Made by a program: the position numbers and the translations under genes
Part shown: positions 20,767-32,353 of the stretch, piece after piece
Layout of the letters: each line of letters opens with the position of its first letter
Numbering within the stretch: the stretch's first letter is position 1
The notes under the pieces: model-generated
The model's database searches: none
Told to the model about the DNA's origin: nothing
Seen by the model: only the letters and a program-made list of their open reading frames with translations
Assembly (NCBI GenBank): GCA_030035585.1
Contig: CM057469.1
Coordinates: 21,260,501 to 21,324,500 of the forward strand
DNA: 64,000 nucleotides
Source: Dugong dugon
Taxonomy: Eukaryota > Chordata > Mammalia > Sirenia > Dugongidae
Direction: 5' to 3'

Positions 20767-21574
20767 ATTCATCAAAAGTATTCTTAACCTGGAAATTTAA
20801 AAAAAAACCTGAGACAAAAATATTCTTGAAATTAATCCTATAAGGAGTTGGGGACATTAGAGACAGATAATCAGACATATATCTAGACATCGGGAAGACA
20901 GACATCAAAACTATTCAGAAAAATTAAAGTTTTCATTCCATGAACAAAATTTTTGAAAGACAACATGGTCCACAAAAGATGGAACATCATCAAAAAAAGT
21001 GTACTTCTGATCATCAAAAGGTCATCAAGAGAACTCGGATGGGCTATTCATGGGAGTTCTCTGATTAAGAGGGACAACTATAAAAGACAATATAAAGGTT
21101 ATGTGACCCAAAAGAGGGGCACACATTTTTTAAGTGTCAGGAAGTTCAAAGCCTCAAATCCATGACAAAAGCTAAAACTCAAAGTAGGCATCCTGTAAAA
21201 AAAAATGAAGATAAAACAAAGGTCAACAGGAGATAAACCCACTGCTAGATGGATAAACTATTAATAAATAACCCAGAGACTACAGAACCACTTAGCTATT
21301 ATTTTTCTTTTATTTATCTTCAGCCAAGGTAGTAGGCTCTGTTTAAAGATATAGAACAAATAACTTTAAGGATGAATAACTGTCCAAGAGGGTGTAACAA
21401 ATTTTGTGAGGGGTGATTTCAGTTGCGGGAGATCATCACGGCTTAGCTGTTCGAGGAGGCATCACTGAATAGGCTTTCAAAGAATGAGTGGGAGTTCTTC
21501 ACATAGATGACAAAGACAGATGTATTCTATGCCTAAAATGGAATGGACTAAGATCCATCATATGAAATGCTATT
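20767..21574. other. No feature recognised
   Basis: AT-rich with no supported gene; a 70-codon open frame at 20953-21165 has no known features. Confidence 0.5.
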
Positions 21575-21965
21575 GTTAACTATGGTCGAGTCGGCTCCAA
21601 CTTACACATACAGAGCAAAACATTGCCCTGTCATGTACCATCTTCACAATTGTTGGTATGCTCAAGTCCATTGTTGCAGCCATTGTGTATTTTGAGTGTC
21701 TTCCAACCTAGGGGATTCATTGTCCAGCATGACATGGGACAGTATTCTGTTGTGATCTGGAGGGTTTTCATTGGCTATTTTTCAGAAGTAGATTGCCAGG
21801 CCTTTCTTTCTAGTCTACCTTAGTCTGGAAGCTCCAGTAAAACCTGTCCACCACTGGTGACCATATGTGTATTTGAAATACTGGTGGCATAGCTTCCAGC
21901 ATCATAGCAAACACACAAGCCACCACAGTATGACAAACTGACAGACAAGTGGTGTGGACTGTTTG
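21575..21965 (-). mobile_element. tRNA-Gly-class SINE, head missing
   Basis: Same body as 60953-61318 ('gtgtattttgagtgtcttcc', 'ggttttcattggct', 'agcatcatagcaa'). The tRNA-like 5' end on the minus strand is not visible beyond 21965. Confidence 0.75.
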
Positions 21966-23101
21966 AAATAGCAAAGTACTTTTGGACAACTGAAAGTAGG
22001 AGATGCGGTAAGGTAGGCAACAGTTAAGTGTGAAGTTTGTAAGTAGTGAGGCATAAAATTAGGGGCACTCCCATCTGAGAACCACAGATTCCTCTAAAAC
22101 AGGAGGAAAGGCAAGAATTTGGCCAAGGGTGCATAGGAGGGCTGGTGCTGGAAGAGATGGGAGGCTTGAGAGGGTGGTGGGGCTTGGGGAGTTGCCCAGA
22201 ATTGGAAGCAGGAGCTGAATAGGGAATGATAAAAAGAGAGCGTATTGAAAGCCCAGAGGAGGCTGTTGTCTAATGCTTTGTAATAGCTCTCCTGTATCTC
22301 TGGTTGTAACATAAATAACATTTGCACACAAAAGGACACAAGACAGTCAAGTCAAGACAATTTAAGGATCATCTAATTTGCTGAGAGCCCGGTAATGCCC
22401 GCGGTGCAGACAGAAGACTGTCCTGTCAGTAGGTCACATTAAAGAAGCAAGTTAAAGGTATTTGTTTAGCCTGTTTGCAAGGAGGGTGCGGTAAGGTCCC
22501 CTGTGGCTCCATTTGCAAATTGTCAGCAACTCCGTAAATCTCTTCTAGAAGGGCCCTGTGAGTTTACAGCAGGTAAACAGAAAGATTCCACTGATCCTGA
22601 GGCCCCAGCAAGGCAAGGACAGGGAAATGGGTGCAAGCCATGCGGAGCCCCTTGTTCTTGCACTGCTTTCAGTGTGTATAACAATCATTCGAGGCCTAAA
22701 GCCTAGTATTTGCAGATATCCTTCTCTCCTTCCTTAGTTTTCTCTTGTCTCTGTCCATCCCATTGCTTTTTTCTCTTTGCTTGAACACCTGAAACTGATT
22801 TTTAAACTTCTTTTCCTTCCTCCCTCCCTTTCTTCCTAACATTAGTAGGAAAATTTCATACTGGGAGCCTAGTTGTTGCCCACAGCTGTGTAAGGTTGAG
22901 TATAGGGCGCAATTGCTGTTGACATTGACGCGTGGGTTATATTCAAAGTGCCCCTGGTTACAGATGTTGCTACATCTTGAGTCTTCCTGGCTCTCATCTG
23001 TCACACAACACATGTACACCCTGTAAAGCTTTCGAGCTTCGTTGCTAGGGTGGCTTTTTACCTGTGTAGCATCTCCCGAACCTCCACTGTTACCACCACT
23101 G
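21966..23101. other. No feature recognised
   Basis: Includes a pyrimidine-rich patch at 22720-22840. No gene or repeat class supported. Confidence 0.5.
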
Positions 23102-23111
23102 TCCTAGCTAA

Positions 23112-23299
23112 AACTTGTTGCCGTTGAGTCAGTTCTGACTCACGGTGACCCTGTAGGACAGAGTAGAACTGCCCCATAGGTAATCTTTACAGAAGCAGAC
23201 TGCCACATCTTTCTCCCGCCAAGCAGCTGATGGGTTCGAACCACCAACCTTTCGGTCAGCAGCCAAGCGCTTAACCACTGCGTCACCAGGGTTCCTCCT
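23112..23299 (-). mobile_element. AfroSINE, long form
   Basis: Minus-strand copy, well preserved head ('aaccactgcgtcaccagggt'). Exact 10-bp duplication 'tcctagctaa' at 23102-23111 and 23300-23309. Confidence 0.96.
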
Positions 23300-23309
23300 T
23301 CCTAGCTAA

Positions 23310-24489
23310 TAAAGGTGCAAATAACTGTTGGAAATAGGGTAGTCTTAGATGACTTTCTGACCTTAACATTGATATTAAAGGGAAACAGTTGGATTGAGAA
23401 TATCCATGGGGATTCCTCCATGTTGAAATTTGACTAATATTTGAAGGTCAGATCCTGGATATGTGACATCTAGAATAGAATAAACAAAATCAATGGGGAA
23501 AGAGAAAGTCACAGAGGAAAATTTAACTGGAATCTTTTTGACTATAAGTATTAAAAGAAGCCACTGTGGTAATGGATTGCCGTAAGGTCTGTGGTACCAA
23601 GGTAATTCAATTTAAATTCTGAATATCAACACAAAGCTCCTAAGAACTGATGCTTAAAACAAAGGGAGGTGAGGCGACTCAGGAGAATACAGACAAATGT
23701 AGGAACCATGACTGTGATAAATTAAGCATTGTTTTAATTTCGTGATAATTAAGTTTTTTGTTTAGGTATAAACTGTGAATGAATGTGTCAGAGAACTAAT
23801 ATTTCTAATACTTGGTGGGTGAAGAACTACTGATGGATAACTTGTCTTAAATGGGAATAAAGCAAACGAAGTCTTAATTTGGCGCTGTATCTGTACCACT
23901 TTGCATGGTGTGTTAGGTTTCAGGATAGGCTGAAGGGTTGGACTGAATGGCCCCCAACGTCCTTCTAGCCACAAGATCCTGTGACGTTAGAAGAGTTTAC
24001 AGAAGGAGGAAGAACTGTTTGCACTGAGGATCTGGGGAAAGAGCAGCTCTATGGGACTTTCCTGAAAGACCGAGCATTAGTCTTTGCTGGAGGATAGACT
24101 CAGAAGTACAGAAAGTCAAGTCTATAGAGTATTGCTTATTTTTAATCATCTGTCTGACATGATATAAACTATGCATAGTTCATACTGGTTTAAACCCTAC
24201 AGCTTATACTGGTATAAACTATGGAGTGTTAACTGCTACTGAAAATTATGTATGAACGGTAGGGATTTCAAAAGTACTATAGACTTTTCGTGATTTCTTT
24301 CTCCTATCTGTACATTCACCCGCTTCTTATCAAGTACTTAGCCTCACTAGCTTCACTTAGGACTTTCCTCTCCTCTTGCCCAAGCAGTACCACTTATTCA
24401 TTATCCCCTTATATCTAACAATAAATATGCTTCTTCAACTATGGGAGTATTTTCTTTTTGTTTTAAAGAAGATTCCATTGAAATCGGGT

Positions 24490-24490
<1 letters not shown>
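23310..24490. other. No feature recognised
   Basis: No supported coding sequence or named repeat. Confidence 0.5.
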
Positions 24491-24530
<40 letters not shown>

Positions 24531-24556
24531 AAAATGTGTGCACACATGCACACACA
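24491..24556. repeat. (CA)n microsatellite
   Basis: An uninterrupted (AC)n run to about 24526, then a mixed (CA)/(TG) part. Open frames on both strands here are artefacts of the repeat. Confidence 0.98.
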
Positions 24557-24624
24557 TTCTGTAGTAAGCACAGATTTTGGAGACAGATTGTCTGGGTTCA
24601 AATCCCAATTCTGCCCAAACTTGC

Positions 24625-25325
24625 AGTTATGGATTGAATTGTGTCCCCCCCAAAAATGTGTGACAACTTGGCTAGGCCATGATTCCCAGTATTGTGTGAT
24701 TGTCCTCAATTTTGTCATCTGATGTAATTTTCCTATGTGTTGTAAATCCTACATCTATGACGTTAATGAGGAGCCCTGGCAGTGCAGTGATTAAGAGCTA
24801 TGGCTGCTAACCAAAAGGTTGGTAGTTTGAATCCACCAGCCACTTGTTGGAAACCCTATGGGACAGTTCTACTCTGTCCTATAGGGTCCCTATGAGTCGG
24901 AATCAACTTGACAGCAACGGGTTTGGTTTTTTGGTTTGATGTTAATGAAGCAGAATTAGAGGCAGTTCTGTTAATGAGGCAGGACTCAATCTATAAGATA
25001 AGGTTGTATCTTTAGTCAATCTCTTTTGAGATATAAAAGAGTGAGCAGAGACCAGGGGGCAGGGGGACCTCAAACCACCAAGAAAGTAGTGCCAGGAGTA
25101 GAGTGCATCCATTGGACCCAGGGTCCCTGTGCTGAGGAGGTCCTAGACCAGGGAAAGATTGATGACAAGGACCTTCCTCCAGAGCTGACAGAGAGAAAGC
25201 TTCTCTGGAGCTGGAGCCCTGGATTCAGACTTCTAGCCTAAGAGACTGTGAGAGAATAAATTTCTGTTTGTTAAAGCCATCCACTTGTGCTATTTCTGTT
25301 ATAGCAGCAACAGATAACTAAGACA
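24625..25325 (+). mobile_element. MaLR-like LTR with AfroSINE inside
   Basis: Starts 'agttatggattgaattgtgt' (canonical TG changed to AG) and ends 'cagataactaagaca'. Exact 5-bp duplication 'cttgc' (24620-24624, 25326-25330). Contains the family's 'aataaattt' polyadenylation-type block near 25255. It is interrupted only by the SINE at 24770-24937. Confidence 0.88.
24770..24937 (+). mobile_element. AfroSINE, short form
   Basis: Inserted in the LTR with a 12-bp duplication, one mismatch (24758-24769, 24938-24949). Tail 'gggtttggttttttggttt' well kept. Confidence 0.95.
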
Positions 25326-25451
25326 CTTGCTAATTGTATAACCTTGGACAACCTCTTTAAGCCTGTTTGCTTGTCTGTAGAAGGGAGTGGTAATAGCATT
25401 TACTTCTTATGGTTACCTGAGGGTGACTATACAGTGTAGATGTTGTTATAA

Positions 25452-25645
25452 ACCAGTTACCATCTAGTCAGTTTCGACTCCGTGTGTCTCAGAGTAGAAC
25501 TATGCTCCAAAGGGTTTACAATGGACGATTTTTTTTCCAGAAGTAGATCACCAGGCCTTTCTTCTGAGGCATCTCTGGGTGGACACAACCTGCCAGCCTT
25601 TCAGTTAACAGCCGAGTGCTTTAACTGTTTGTACCAATGGCCTTC
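25452..25645 (-). mobile_element. AfroSINE variant, decayed
   Basis: 'aaccagttaccatctagtca' through 'cttctgaggcatctctgggt' to 'ttaactgtttgtacca'; the cacccaggga sub-type in reverse. Confidence 0.8.
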
Positions 25646-26589
25646 CGTAGTGTGCCTCTTAAAAATGTATTTTGTACTATTCATAAAATATAGACTTGTA
25701 TAACAATCATGCAAACACTCATTAGGTAAACTTGAAAACACTTTGAAAGAACTTGAGAACACCTGAGGATGCTTTGAAAGAAAGATGTCAAGAATGCGCA
25801 GTGACGTACACTTTCACATTGCACCAGATGAGATATTTACAAAAGAGGGCATTGTTTAAAAATCCAAACTAATTCTTAATAGATTGCAAAGGATGATAGT
25901 GGATATTAGACGTGTATGTATGTGTGTGTGTCAGGGTGGGGGGGGGGGGTTACAGTTATTTCTTAAATTACTCTGATTGCATTTCCCTTAATGCTTTTAG
26001 AAATCTTTTATCATTTTATTTTCACCGAATATATTTTTCACATCCACTTAAAACCTTTTTTTTTTTTGCTTTGAATTCATTCATAAGGTGAGAATTCTCA
26101 TGAGAGCTCATTATTTTTTTGGTGAGCATTCTATATCTGTCCTTAAATTGTTTCAAATTTCCTGATTGCTTTCTATTTGGGGTATGGTTTTCAATTTTTC
26201 AGAACTATAAAAACTCTCAAAAAAATAAAAACAAACAAAAAACAAGTAAACAAACAAAAAACCAAATCAAAACCTTAACCATATGAACTATGGAGCATTA
26301 AATATTACTAAAAATTATGAACCAAATATATTTCAATCATTGTAGGTCACCAGAAACCGTGTAGAGCTGTTACTCTAATACCAGCCCAGTACAAAGTGGC
26401 AACAATCGTTTAGGTTGGCACTATATTCAAGTTTCGTGATGGTTTAGATCAGACAGCTCTATCAAAAACATGAGAAAGGGTGACAGATTTCAGTCATTCA
26501 CATAACGAAACCTAAAAGCAAACTCACATTCCCAAATATGTTTGCTAGAAGATAACATTATCTAAGTTTAAAAAATAGCTAATGTGTGG
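25646..26589. other. No gene; simple repeats only
   Basis: (TG)n and a G-run of about 12 at 25917-25951, a T-run near 26060, and an A/C-rich (AAAC)n-like stretch at 26219-26265. Otherwise unassigned. Confidence 0.6.
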
Positions 26590-26712
26590 ATATCACAAGA
26601 CTATAAGCTACATAATGGCAGGGGTTTTGTCTATTTTGATTCCTAATCAATCCCTCATATCTAAGAGTGTCCAGGAGACACCTAATAAACATTTGTTAAA
26701 TGAATGAAGTTA
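26590..26712 (+). mobile_element. L2 3' end (or related) relic
   Basis: 'aggggttttgtctattttga' then 'cctaataaacatttgttaaa tgaatga', the familiar L2 3' terminus wording. Confidence 0.7.
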
Positions 26713-27084
26713 GTTCTACCATCAAGGCTGTATTTTATCTTAGAAGGCAATCACATTCATTGCTTTGATTATGAGTGTCAGTATCTCTAAGTGTTCATTA
26801 ATATTGGATTTTTACTATAAAAACATGATTGGGAAAAGCCCAAATGCATTTACATTTAATAAGAATGCACAAAATTATTTGTCTTGATATCACATGTATC
26901 AAGGACCCTAAATTGTAAATTGGCTAATTGTTCTTTCCTATTGTGAACATCAGCCTGTGTGTGTCTAAACATTCATTAATTAATCTTTAATGTTCTTCTA
27001 GAATCAAGCCAGGACTTTCAAAGCAACTAAAAGTGTTGCAAAGAAATGAATTAAATTAAGGGAGACATGAGAGTTAGCCTCATA
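26713..27084. other. No feature recognised
   Basis: AT-rich, no supported feature. Confidence 0.5.
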
Positions 27085-27262
27085 GAGACCTCACACACAT
27101 AGTTCTCACAGTAATCTCATAAGTGGATTTTCACAGATGAGAAATTGAAGCTCAGGTGTTAAGTATTTTGCCCGAAATCACATAGCTAGTAAACATCTGG
27201 ATGGAGATTAAACCCAGATCTGTTCAACTTCAAAGCACATGCTTGACAAGGTACTTCTCTTC
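27085..27262 (+). mobile_element. MIR
   Basis: Core blocks 'cacagatgagaaattgaagc', 'cacatagctagtaaacatct' and 'gattaaacccagatctgttc' in the right order identify a mammal-wide interspersed repeat. Confidence 0.85.
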
Positions 27263-27604
27263 AGTAAAAAGCCATGGCCATAGAAGAGTTTGTGTAACTA
27301 AATACTAGCTTAGACGCTGAAGCCAGCCCCACTTTGAGGAAATCTCAGGTCATTAAATATTAACAAGATGAGCAAAGATTAGCTCCATTAGGACCAAACT
27401 AAAGTAGAGGTAGAGAAGATTAGGTGCCCACTTTCTAGGTTTTCATTTATGAGTTTAGAGGTTTCCTCCTTCAGACGTTTTGGTATCTTAATGGACAGGC
27501 AGGCAGCACCTTTCAATCACATCCATGATTATTCTGAGTCACAGTCAACAACCTCCACAGAAACATTGAAGAATGGTCAGTGAGAGCATTTCACACTTAC
27601 GAGC
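27263..27604. other. No feature recognised
   Basis: No supported feature. Confidence 0.5.
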
Positions 27605-27760
27605 AAATGTCTCCTGCACAGGGGCGGATTACAGGGGTGGATTAGCCAATAAGCAAGGTAAGCACCAGATCATCCGTAGTGAATAATTTCACATATTTTC
27701 ACCACATTAAAGATTCTGCTTCTAGGTATGGCTGGCATCTGTCTCTCCCACCCCACAACC
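27605..27760 (+). repeat. Copy of the inverted-repeat-associated family
   Basis: 'gggtggattagccaataagcaaggtaagca' and 'gtagtgaataatttcacata' match the 49497-49640 copy but lack the middle 'gggcttacttgtgcttactt' block. Class unknown. The 20-base limit prevents a fuller motif. Confidence 0.6.
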
Positions 27761-27829
27761 TACAGAATCAAAGCCTCTTTTCAAATTTACAATTCCCTGA
27801 GTTATGAAATGCTGCAGTCACCATTAACC

Positions 27830-28206
27830 TAATGCCTTTGAATTATGATGTTGGTGAATAATACTGAATATACCGTGTACTTCCAGAAGAACGAACAAAT
27901 CTGTCTTGGAAGAAGTACAACTGGAATTCTCCTTAGAAGTAAGGATGGTGAGACTTAGTCTCACATACTTTGGACATGTTATCAGGAGGGATCAGTCCCT
28001 GGAGAAGGACATTATGCTTGGTGAAGTGGAGGATTGGTGAAAAAGAGGAAGACCTTCAATGACATAGACTGACACAGTGGCTGCAATAATGGGCTCAAGC
28101 ATAACAATGACTGTGAGGATGGCGCAGGAACAGGCAGTGTTTTGTTCTGTGGTGCATAGGGTCACTATGAGTCAGAACAGACTCTACAGCACCTAACAAC
28201 AACAAC
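27830..28206 (+). mobile_element. RTE LINE 3' end, 5' truncated
   Basis: Encodes the decayed C-terminal part of an RTE ORF2 ('KNEQICLGRSTTGILLRSKD' in the + frame near 27887) and ends 'cagcacctaacaacaacaac'. Several frame breaks. RTE elements carry an endonuclease and reverse transcriptase in one ORF; only the tail is here. Confidence 0.88.
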
Positions 28207-28213
28207 GTTTACT

Positions 28214-28415
28214 GGAGCCCTAGTTGCGAATGGTTAAGAGATCAACTGCTAACCAAAAGATTGGTTGTTTGAACCCACCCAGTTGCTCCATAGGAGGAAG
28301 AGCTGGAGATCTGCTCCTGTAAAGACTGCAGCAAAGAAAACTCTATGGGAAAGTTCTACTCTGTCACATGGGGTCACTGTGAGTTGGAATTGACTCTAGG
28401 GCACCCAAAAACAAT
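28214..28415 (+). mobile_element. AfroSINE, long form
   Basis: Starts eight bases after the RTE end, same strand: 'ggagccctagttgcgaatgg', tail 'tagggcacccaaaaacaat'. The close RTE-SINE order may be chance or tail-targeted insertion. Confidence 0.9.
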
Positions 28416-29090
28416 CCTTCTGCTAAATACTTAAAGAGAAATGAAAAAGGAAGGTGTTTCTTTTTTGGTATAAATACACTTGATTTAAATCACTATAGGC
28501 ACTATTCATCAGATAAACTATAACCAGCCTCTACTGTTGTATTAGCAAACTCTACCAGGCTCTTCTTCATGGAGGAGTAGACCAGCCTGCCACCAGAGAA
28601 GCCCTGTGGAGGAGAAGAACACCAGTGCCAACGTTTTCCTCCTAAACAAAACTTTAGTTTAAAACAATCATGACCCTGTACCTACAGCGGCTCACACACA
28701 ACCATGGGCCGTGTCCACAGAGCAGTGGAACTCTACATAGAAACCAGATATAGCCATGGTTCAGAGCCACGGAAAAGGACTGAAACACAGGAACTAATAA
28801 TTCCCATGTTAATTAAAGTGGTCTCCTTGAGTGGACAAGCTAGGTCACAGGACAAAGAATTCAGGAATCAGAAATAAAATTCTTTGCAGAATATCACTAC
28901 TTCAAAAAGTGTATTGATAGACTAAAGCAAATAGAGCTAAAAATTGACCAAAATAATTAAAATGCCTTTCAATAATAAATATTGATTAGCTCTAGGTAAT
29001 ATAATAAATTAGCAGTGAATAGGATTCTTAAACGCTTTTAAGGAATAAGCTGAGACCATTGTTTTCCATCACTAATTTATGCCATTTTGC
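28416..29090. other. No feature recognised
   Basis: No supported feature. Confidence 0.5.
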
Positions 29091-29101
29091 CATGCGTTAT
29101 G

Positions 29102-29309
29102 AGGAGCCCTGGTGGCTCAGTGGTTTAGTGCTTGGCTACTAACCGAAAGGTTCGCAGTTCAAACCCACCACCCACTCCAAGGGAGGAAGATGTGGCAGTC
29201 TGCTTCCATAAAGATTAAAGGCTTGGAAATCCTACAGGGCAGTTCTACTCTGTCCTGTAGGGTCACAATGAGTCAGAATCAACTCAATGGCAAGGGGTTT
29301 TGGTTTGGT
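29102..29309 (+). mobile_element. AfroSINE, long form
   Basis: Duplications 'catgcgttatg' (29091-29101) and 'catgtgttatg' (29310-29320), one mismatch. Sequence just after ('tgttatggattaaattgtgt') looks like the first bases of the MaLR-like LTR, so the SINE may have landed at an LTR edge. Confidence 0.94.
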
Positions 29310-29320
29310 CATGTGTTATG

Positions 29321-29625
29321 GATTAAATTGTGTCACCTGTTAAAAATTAATCAAAACACAAAGAAATTAAACTACACAGGTATTATTCAAGCAGTTAATT
29401 CGTATGCATACAGGGAAAACCTTTCATTCAGAGAAATGAAGTATTCCATCTTAGGCTGGTTAAAATGAGAGTTTTAAAGAGAAAGATAGTAAATACAGAG
29501 CAGAATATCAACTGTTGTCTAACCTTAACACAATTAGATCATGCTTTCTTTCTGTCCTGAGACTGCAGGTGGACTTGGTGACATGGCTGAGATCTCTCTA
29601 TTACTCAGGAAACTCCAAAGGATTA
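29321..29625. other. No feature recognised
   Basis: Apart from the possible LTR start at 29314-29337, nothing is supported. Confidence 0.45.
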
Positions 29626-29642
29626 GTAAGTAAGTAAGTAAG

Positions 29643-29790
29643 GATTGCCATTGAGTTGATTCTGACTCATAGCGACCCTAAAGGACAGAGTAGAATTGCC
29701 CCCATAGGGTTTCCAAGGAGTGGCTGGTAGATTTGAACTGCCAACCTTTCGGTTAGCAATGAAACGCTTTAACTACTGCACCACCAATAC
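29643..29790 (-). mobile_element. AfroSINE, short form
   Basis: 'attgccattgagttgattct' to 'actgcaccaccaatac'. Preceded by an (AAGT)n run at 29626-29642, perhaps grown from the SINE tail. Confidence 0.92.
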
Positions 29791-30025
29791 TTTGAAAGAT
29801 CAAGCTGTTGTTTTCACCCAAAGGATTAGACTTGTCTTTTCAAGAAACGATGGCAAAAGACTATATTACTTTTTGGTAAAGTTAAACTCTTTGCATAAAA
29901 TGAACTTTAAATGGATTGTTAGCATGGGTGCGTTCCACATTGGTCAGTGACTTTTATGAATTTCCTATGTACTCAGAGAAATCCGTCTATTTGGGACCTT
30001 GGTTTCCTTTCTTATTAACAACCCC

Positions 30026-30412
30026 AAAAAGATAAATTGAAGTGCTAATCCCTGCATTCCTGAGTGTGACCTTGTTTGGGGAAATAGTGTTTTTCTTTGC
30101 AGATGTTATCAGTTAAATTAATGAAGTCATACTGGATTAGGGTCTTAGTCCCTTCTGAGTGGCATCTTATAAAAGAGAAGGACAGTTACAGAAAGAGAGC
30201 CATACATAGGGGCAAGACAGCATGTGAGGATCTGTTTACAAGCCAAGGAAAACCAAGACATGCCCCAGTCTACCTGAAACTGAGAAGACAAGGAAGAATC
30301 TTCCACTAGAGCCAACAAAGAGAGAGAAAATAACCCGCTGGTGCCCTCAATTAGGATTTCTAGTTTCCAGAACTATTAGAAAATAATAGCCCTAGGAAGC
30401 TAAGATGTGTAA
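30026..30412 (+). mobile_element. MLT1-type LTR remnant
   Basis: Blocks characteristic of MLT1: 'gtgaccttgtttggggaaat', 'catactggattagggtctta', 'gcatcttataaaagagaagg', 'ttacaagccaaggaa' and 'ttccagaactattag'. 5' end missing or decayed. The 70-codon open frame at 30097-30309 is incidental. Confidence 0.75.
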
Positions 30413-30436
30413 ATATTTTCTTAAAATGTCACATGT

Positions 30437-32353
30437 GGAGTTCCAGCAAAATGGCGGTCTAGGCAGAAGCACCACGCCGTCCCTCCACAACAAAGATCCG
30501 AAAAACTAAGCCGAACAGAGAATACAACAATCCTGAAACCCTAAAACATCAAATGAAGAGATAAAGAACTCAGCTAAGCACCAAATGCAGTGAGAAAACT
30601 GACAGAGAACGGAGAGCAAGGAGAGATTCATGCAGAGGTCCCCTACCAGCTAACACAGCATGGATCCACCATCTTGGACTCCTGTCAGAAACCAGCAAAC
30701 AGGGCTATGAGAAAGCAGCCTCATGGAGCATCCAGTGGGAGACAAAACAACCAGTAATTTGTGGTGTGCGCTTTCCCACCCTCCACCCCTCTTCACCCCT
30801 GCTCGACCTCCTCTACTTCCCGTGGCCACGGTCTATTAACCGGGAAGCTCCGGCTACTTGGATTCCACACACCCAAGCGGGCGGCCCTCTGGATGCCATT
30901 TGTTGGCTGCTAGTGCTGCTTTTCTTTTTTCTGCTTCTTTTGATTTCTCACTTGCCTATCCCACCTCCCCCTCCTTTCACTCGAGTGCCTGGCTCCATGC
31001 ACCATCTTTGCTTCTTCCTGAGGGGCTGCAGAGTGCCGGCAATTTGTGATATATGCTTTCCCACTCTCTACCCTTCTTCACCCACACTCAGCCTCCTCTG
31101 CTTCCCGCGGACACAATCTCTTGTCCAGAAACACCAGCCTGCACTAGCTGGCTCTCTCAGTGCCATTTATTGGCTGCTGGTGTTGCTTTTTTTTTTTTTT
31201 TTTTTTCTGCTTCTTTTGATTTCTTGCTTGCCTCTTGCTGCCTCCCCCTCCTTTGGCTTGAGTGCCTGGCTCCGTGCGCCATCTTTGCTTCTTCCTGAGG
31301 GGCTGCGGAGCTTCATCTGAGTGTGGAGCTGCTTCCCCATCTGGGCTACCGCACTGGTGGGATCCTGCAGCTTTTGTTCGTTTGTTCGTTTTGAATTCTT
31401 TGTCTGTTTTCTTTTCCTTTTCTTGAGCTGGGAGCCCTTTCTGGCCAGGCTGAGCTATGTGGCAAGGAACTCCCCTGCAGCTTCCACAGACATGCAGAGG
31501 GATCCCTGAGAACATTTCTTTTTTGTTGGTTTTTTTTTTTTCTGTTTTTTTGGGGGGCCTTTCTTGTTCTTTTTTTTTTTTTAATTTGTTTTGATTTCTT
31601 TTCCCTCTTTTTCCCTTTTTGTCTTTCTTCAATGCTCAGTCTCTCGTTTCTCTATATCTTCCTTCTCTTTCTGATCCTTGAATAACAGGCGTTGTATACC
31701 TCTACGCATTCTAGCCAGGCTATACTGCGACACCTGAGAGCGACTTCCCCAGACCTCATACCTGCATCGGTGGGATCCCTGGTAATTTTGCGGTTCTTTA
31801 ACCTTTCTGATTTTTATTTATTCATTTTTTTCTTTTCTTTTCTTCCTCTTCCCCTTTCTGTTTTACTCCATTTCATAGTCTCTAATCTCTCCATTCCAAC
31901 GGCAAGCTCCCCTAGCATTCTTTCTTGTTTGTTTATATGTTTTTTGCTCCTGTTCCTCTCTCCTCTCTCCCATATCCATCTTAGCTCCACACATAACGAT
32001 CTCCCTGCTGCATCCTGCCTACCTGCACCGTGCGCTTGACATCACACCACCACGCAGCACAGGCACGGCCTACAGGTACCTGCCCTGCACTAATTACCGA
32101 CCCACCCTAGTGGCTGTAGTAAGTGCCACAAACAACCCATCCCAGTAACTCCTCTTCAGCTAGACCTGCCCTGCTGTAACATATCTGAGTGACTGACGCT
32201 GCCAGTAGGAGAAGGAGGCGAAAAATATTGACAGCACAGACGAGCAAACAACAAAGAACACACAGTATGCCTGATCAAACCTAGTCACATTTTTTTTTTA
32301 AAGGGACAAAACAAACAAATCTACAATCAATAAACGAGAAAAATAACTACTGA
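30437..32353 (+). promoter_or_regulatory. L1 5'UTR / internal promoter region (copy C)
   Basis: About 1.9 kb, pyrimidine-rich, with GC-rich start. In L1 generally this region carries the internal Pol II promoter; here that is inferred from position. It contains a roughly 280-bp tandem duplication (listed separately) and long T-runs at 31188-31206, 31530-31541 and 31569-31582. Minus-strand Lys-rich and plus-strand Leu/Ser/Pro-rich open frames inside it are by-products of the composition. Confidence 0.85.
30756..31312 (+). repeat. Two tandem ~280-bp units in the L1 5'UTR
   Basis: Unit 1 (30756-31040) and unit 2 (31041-31312) share, in order, 'aatttgtg', 'gctttcccac', 'cctcctct', 'gtgccattta/tgccatttgttggctgct', 'tctgcttcttttgatttct', 'cctccccctcctttc/g', 'gagtgcctggctcc' and 'catctttgcttcttcctgag'. 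Spacing between matching points is 277-285 bp. Confidence 0.9.

Noticed and set aside
24401..24722. Open frames across the (CA)n repeat
   Set aside because: Alternating Thr-His or Val-Cys codons from a microsatellite.
30766..32039. Leu/Ser/Pro-rich frames and the 162-codon Lys-rich antisense frame
   Set aside because: They lie in the L1 5'UTR and follow from its pyrimidine-rich composition. No conserved protein is expected there.
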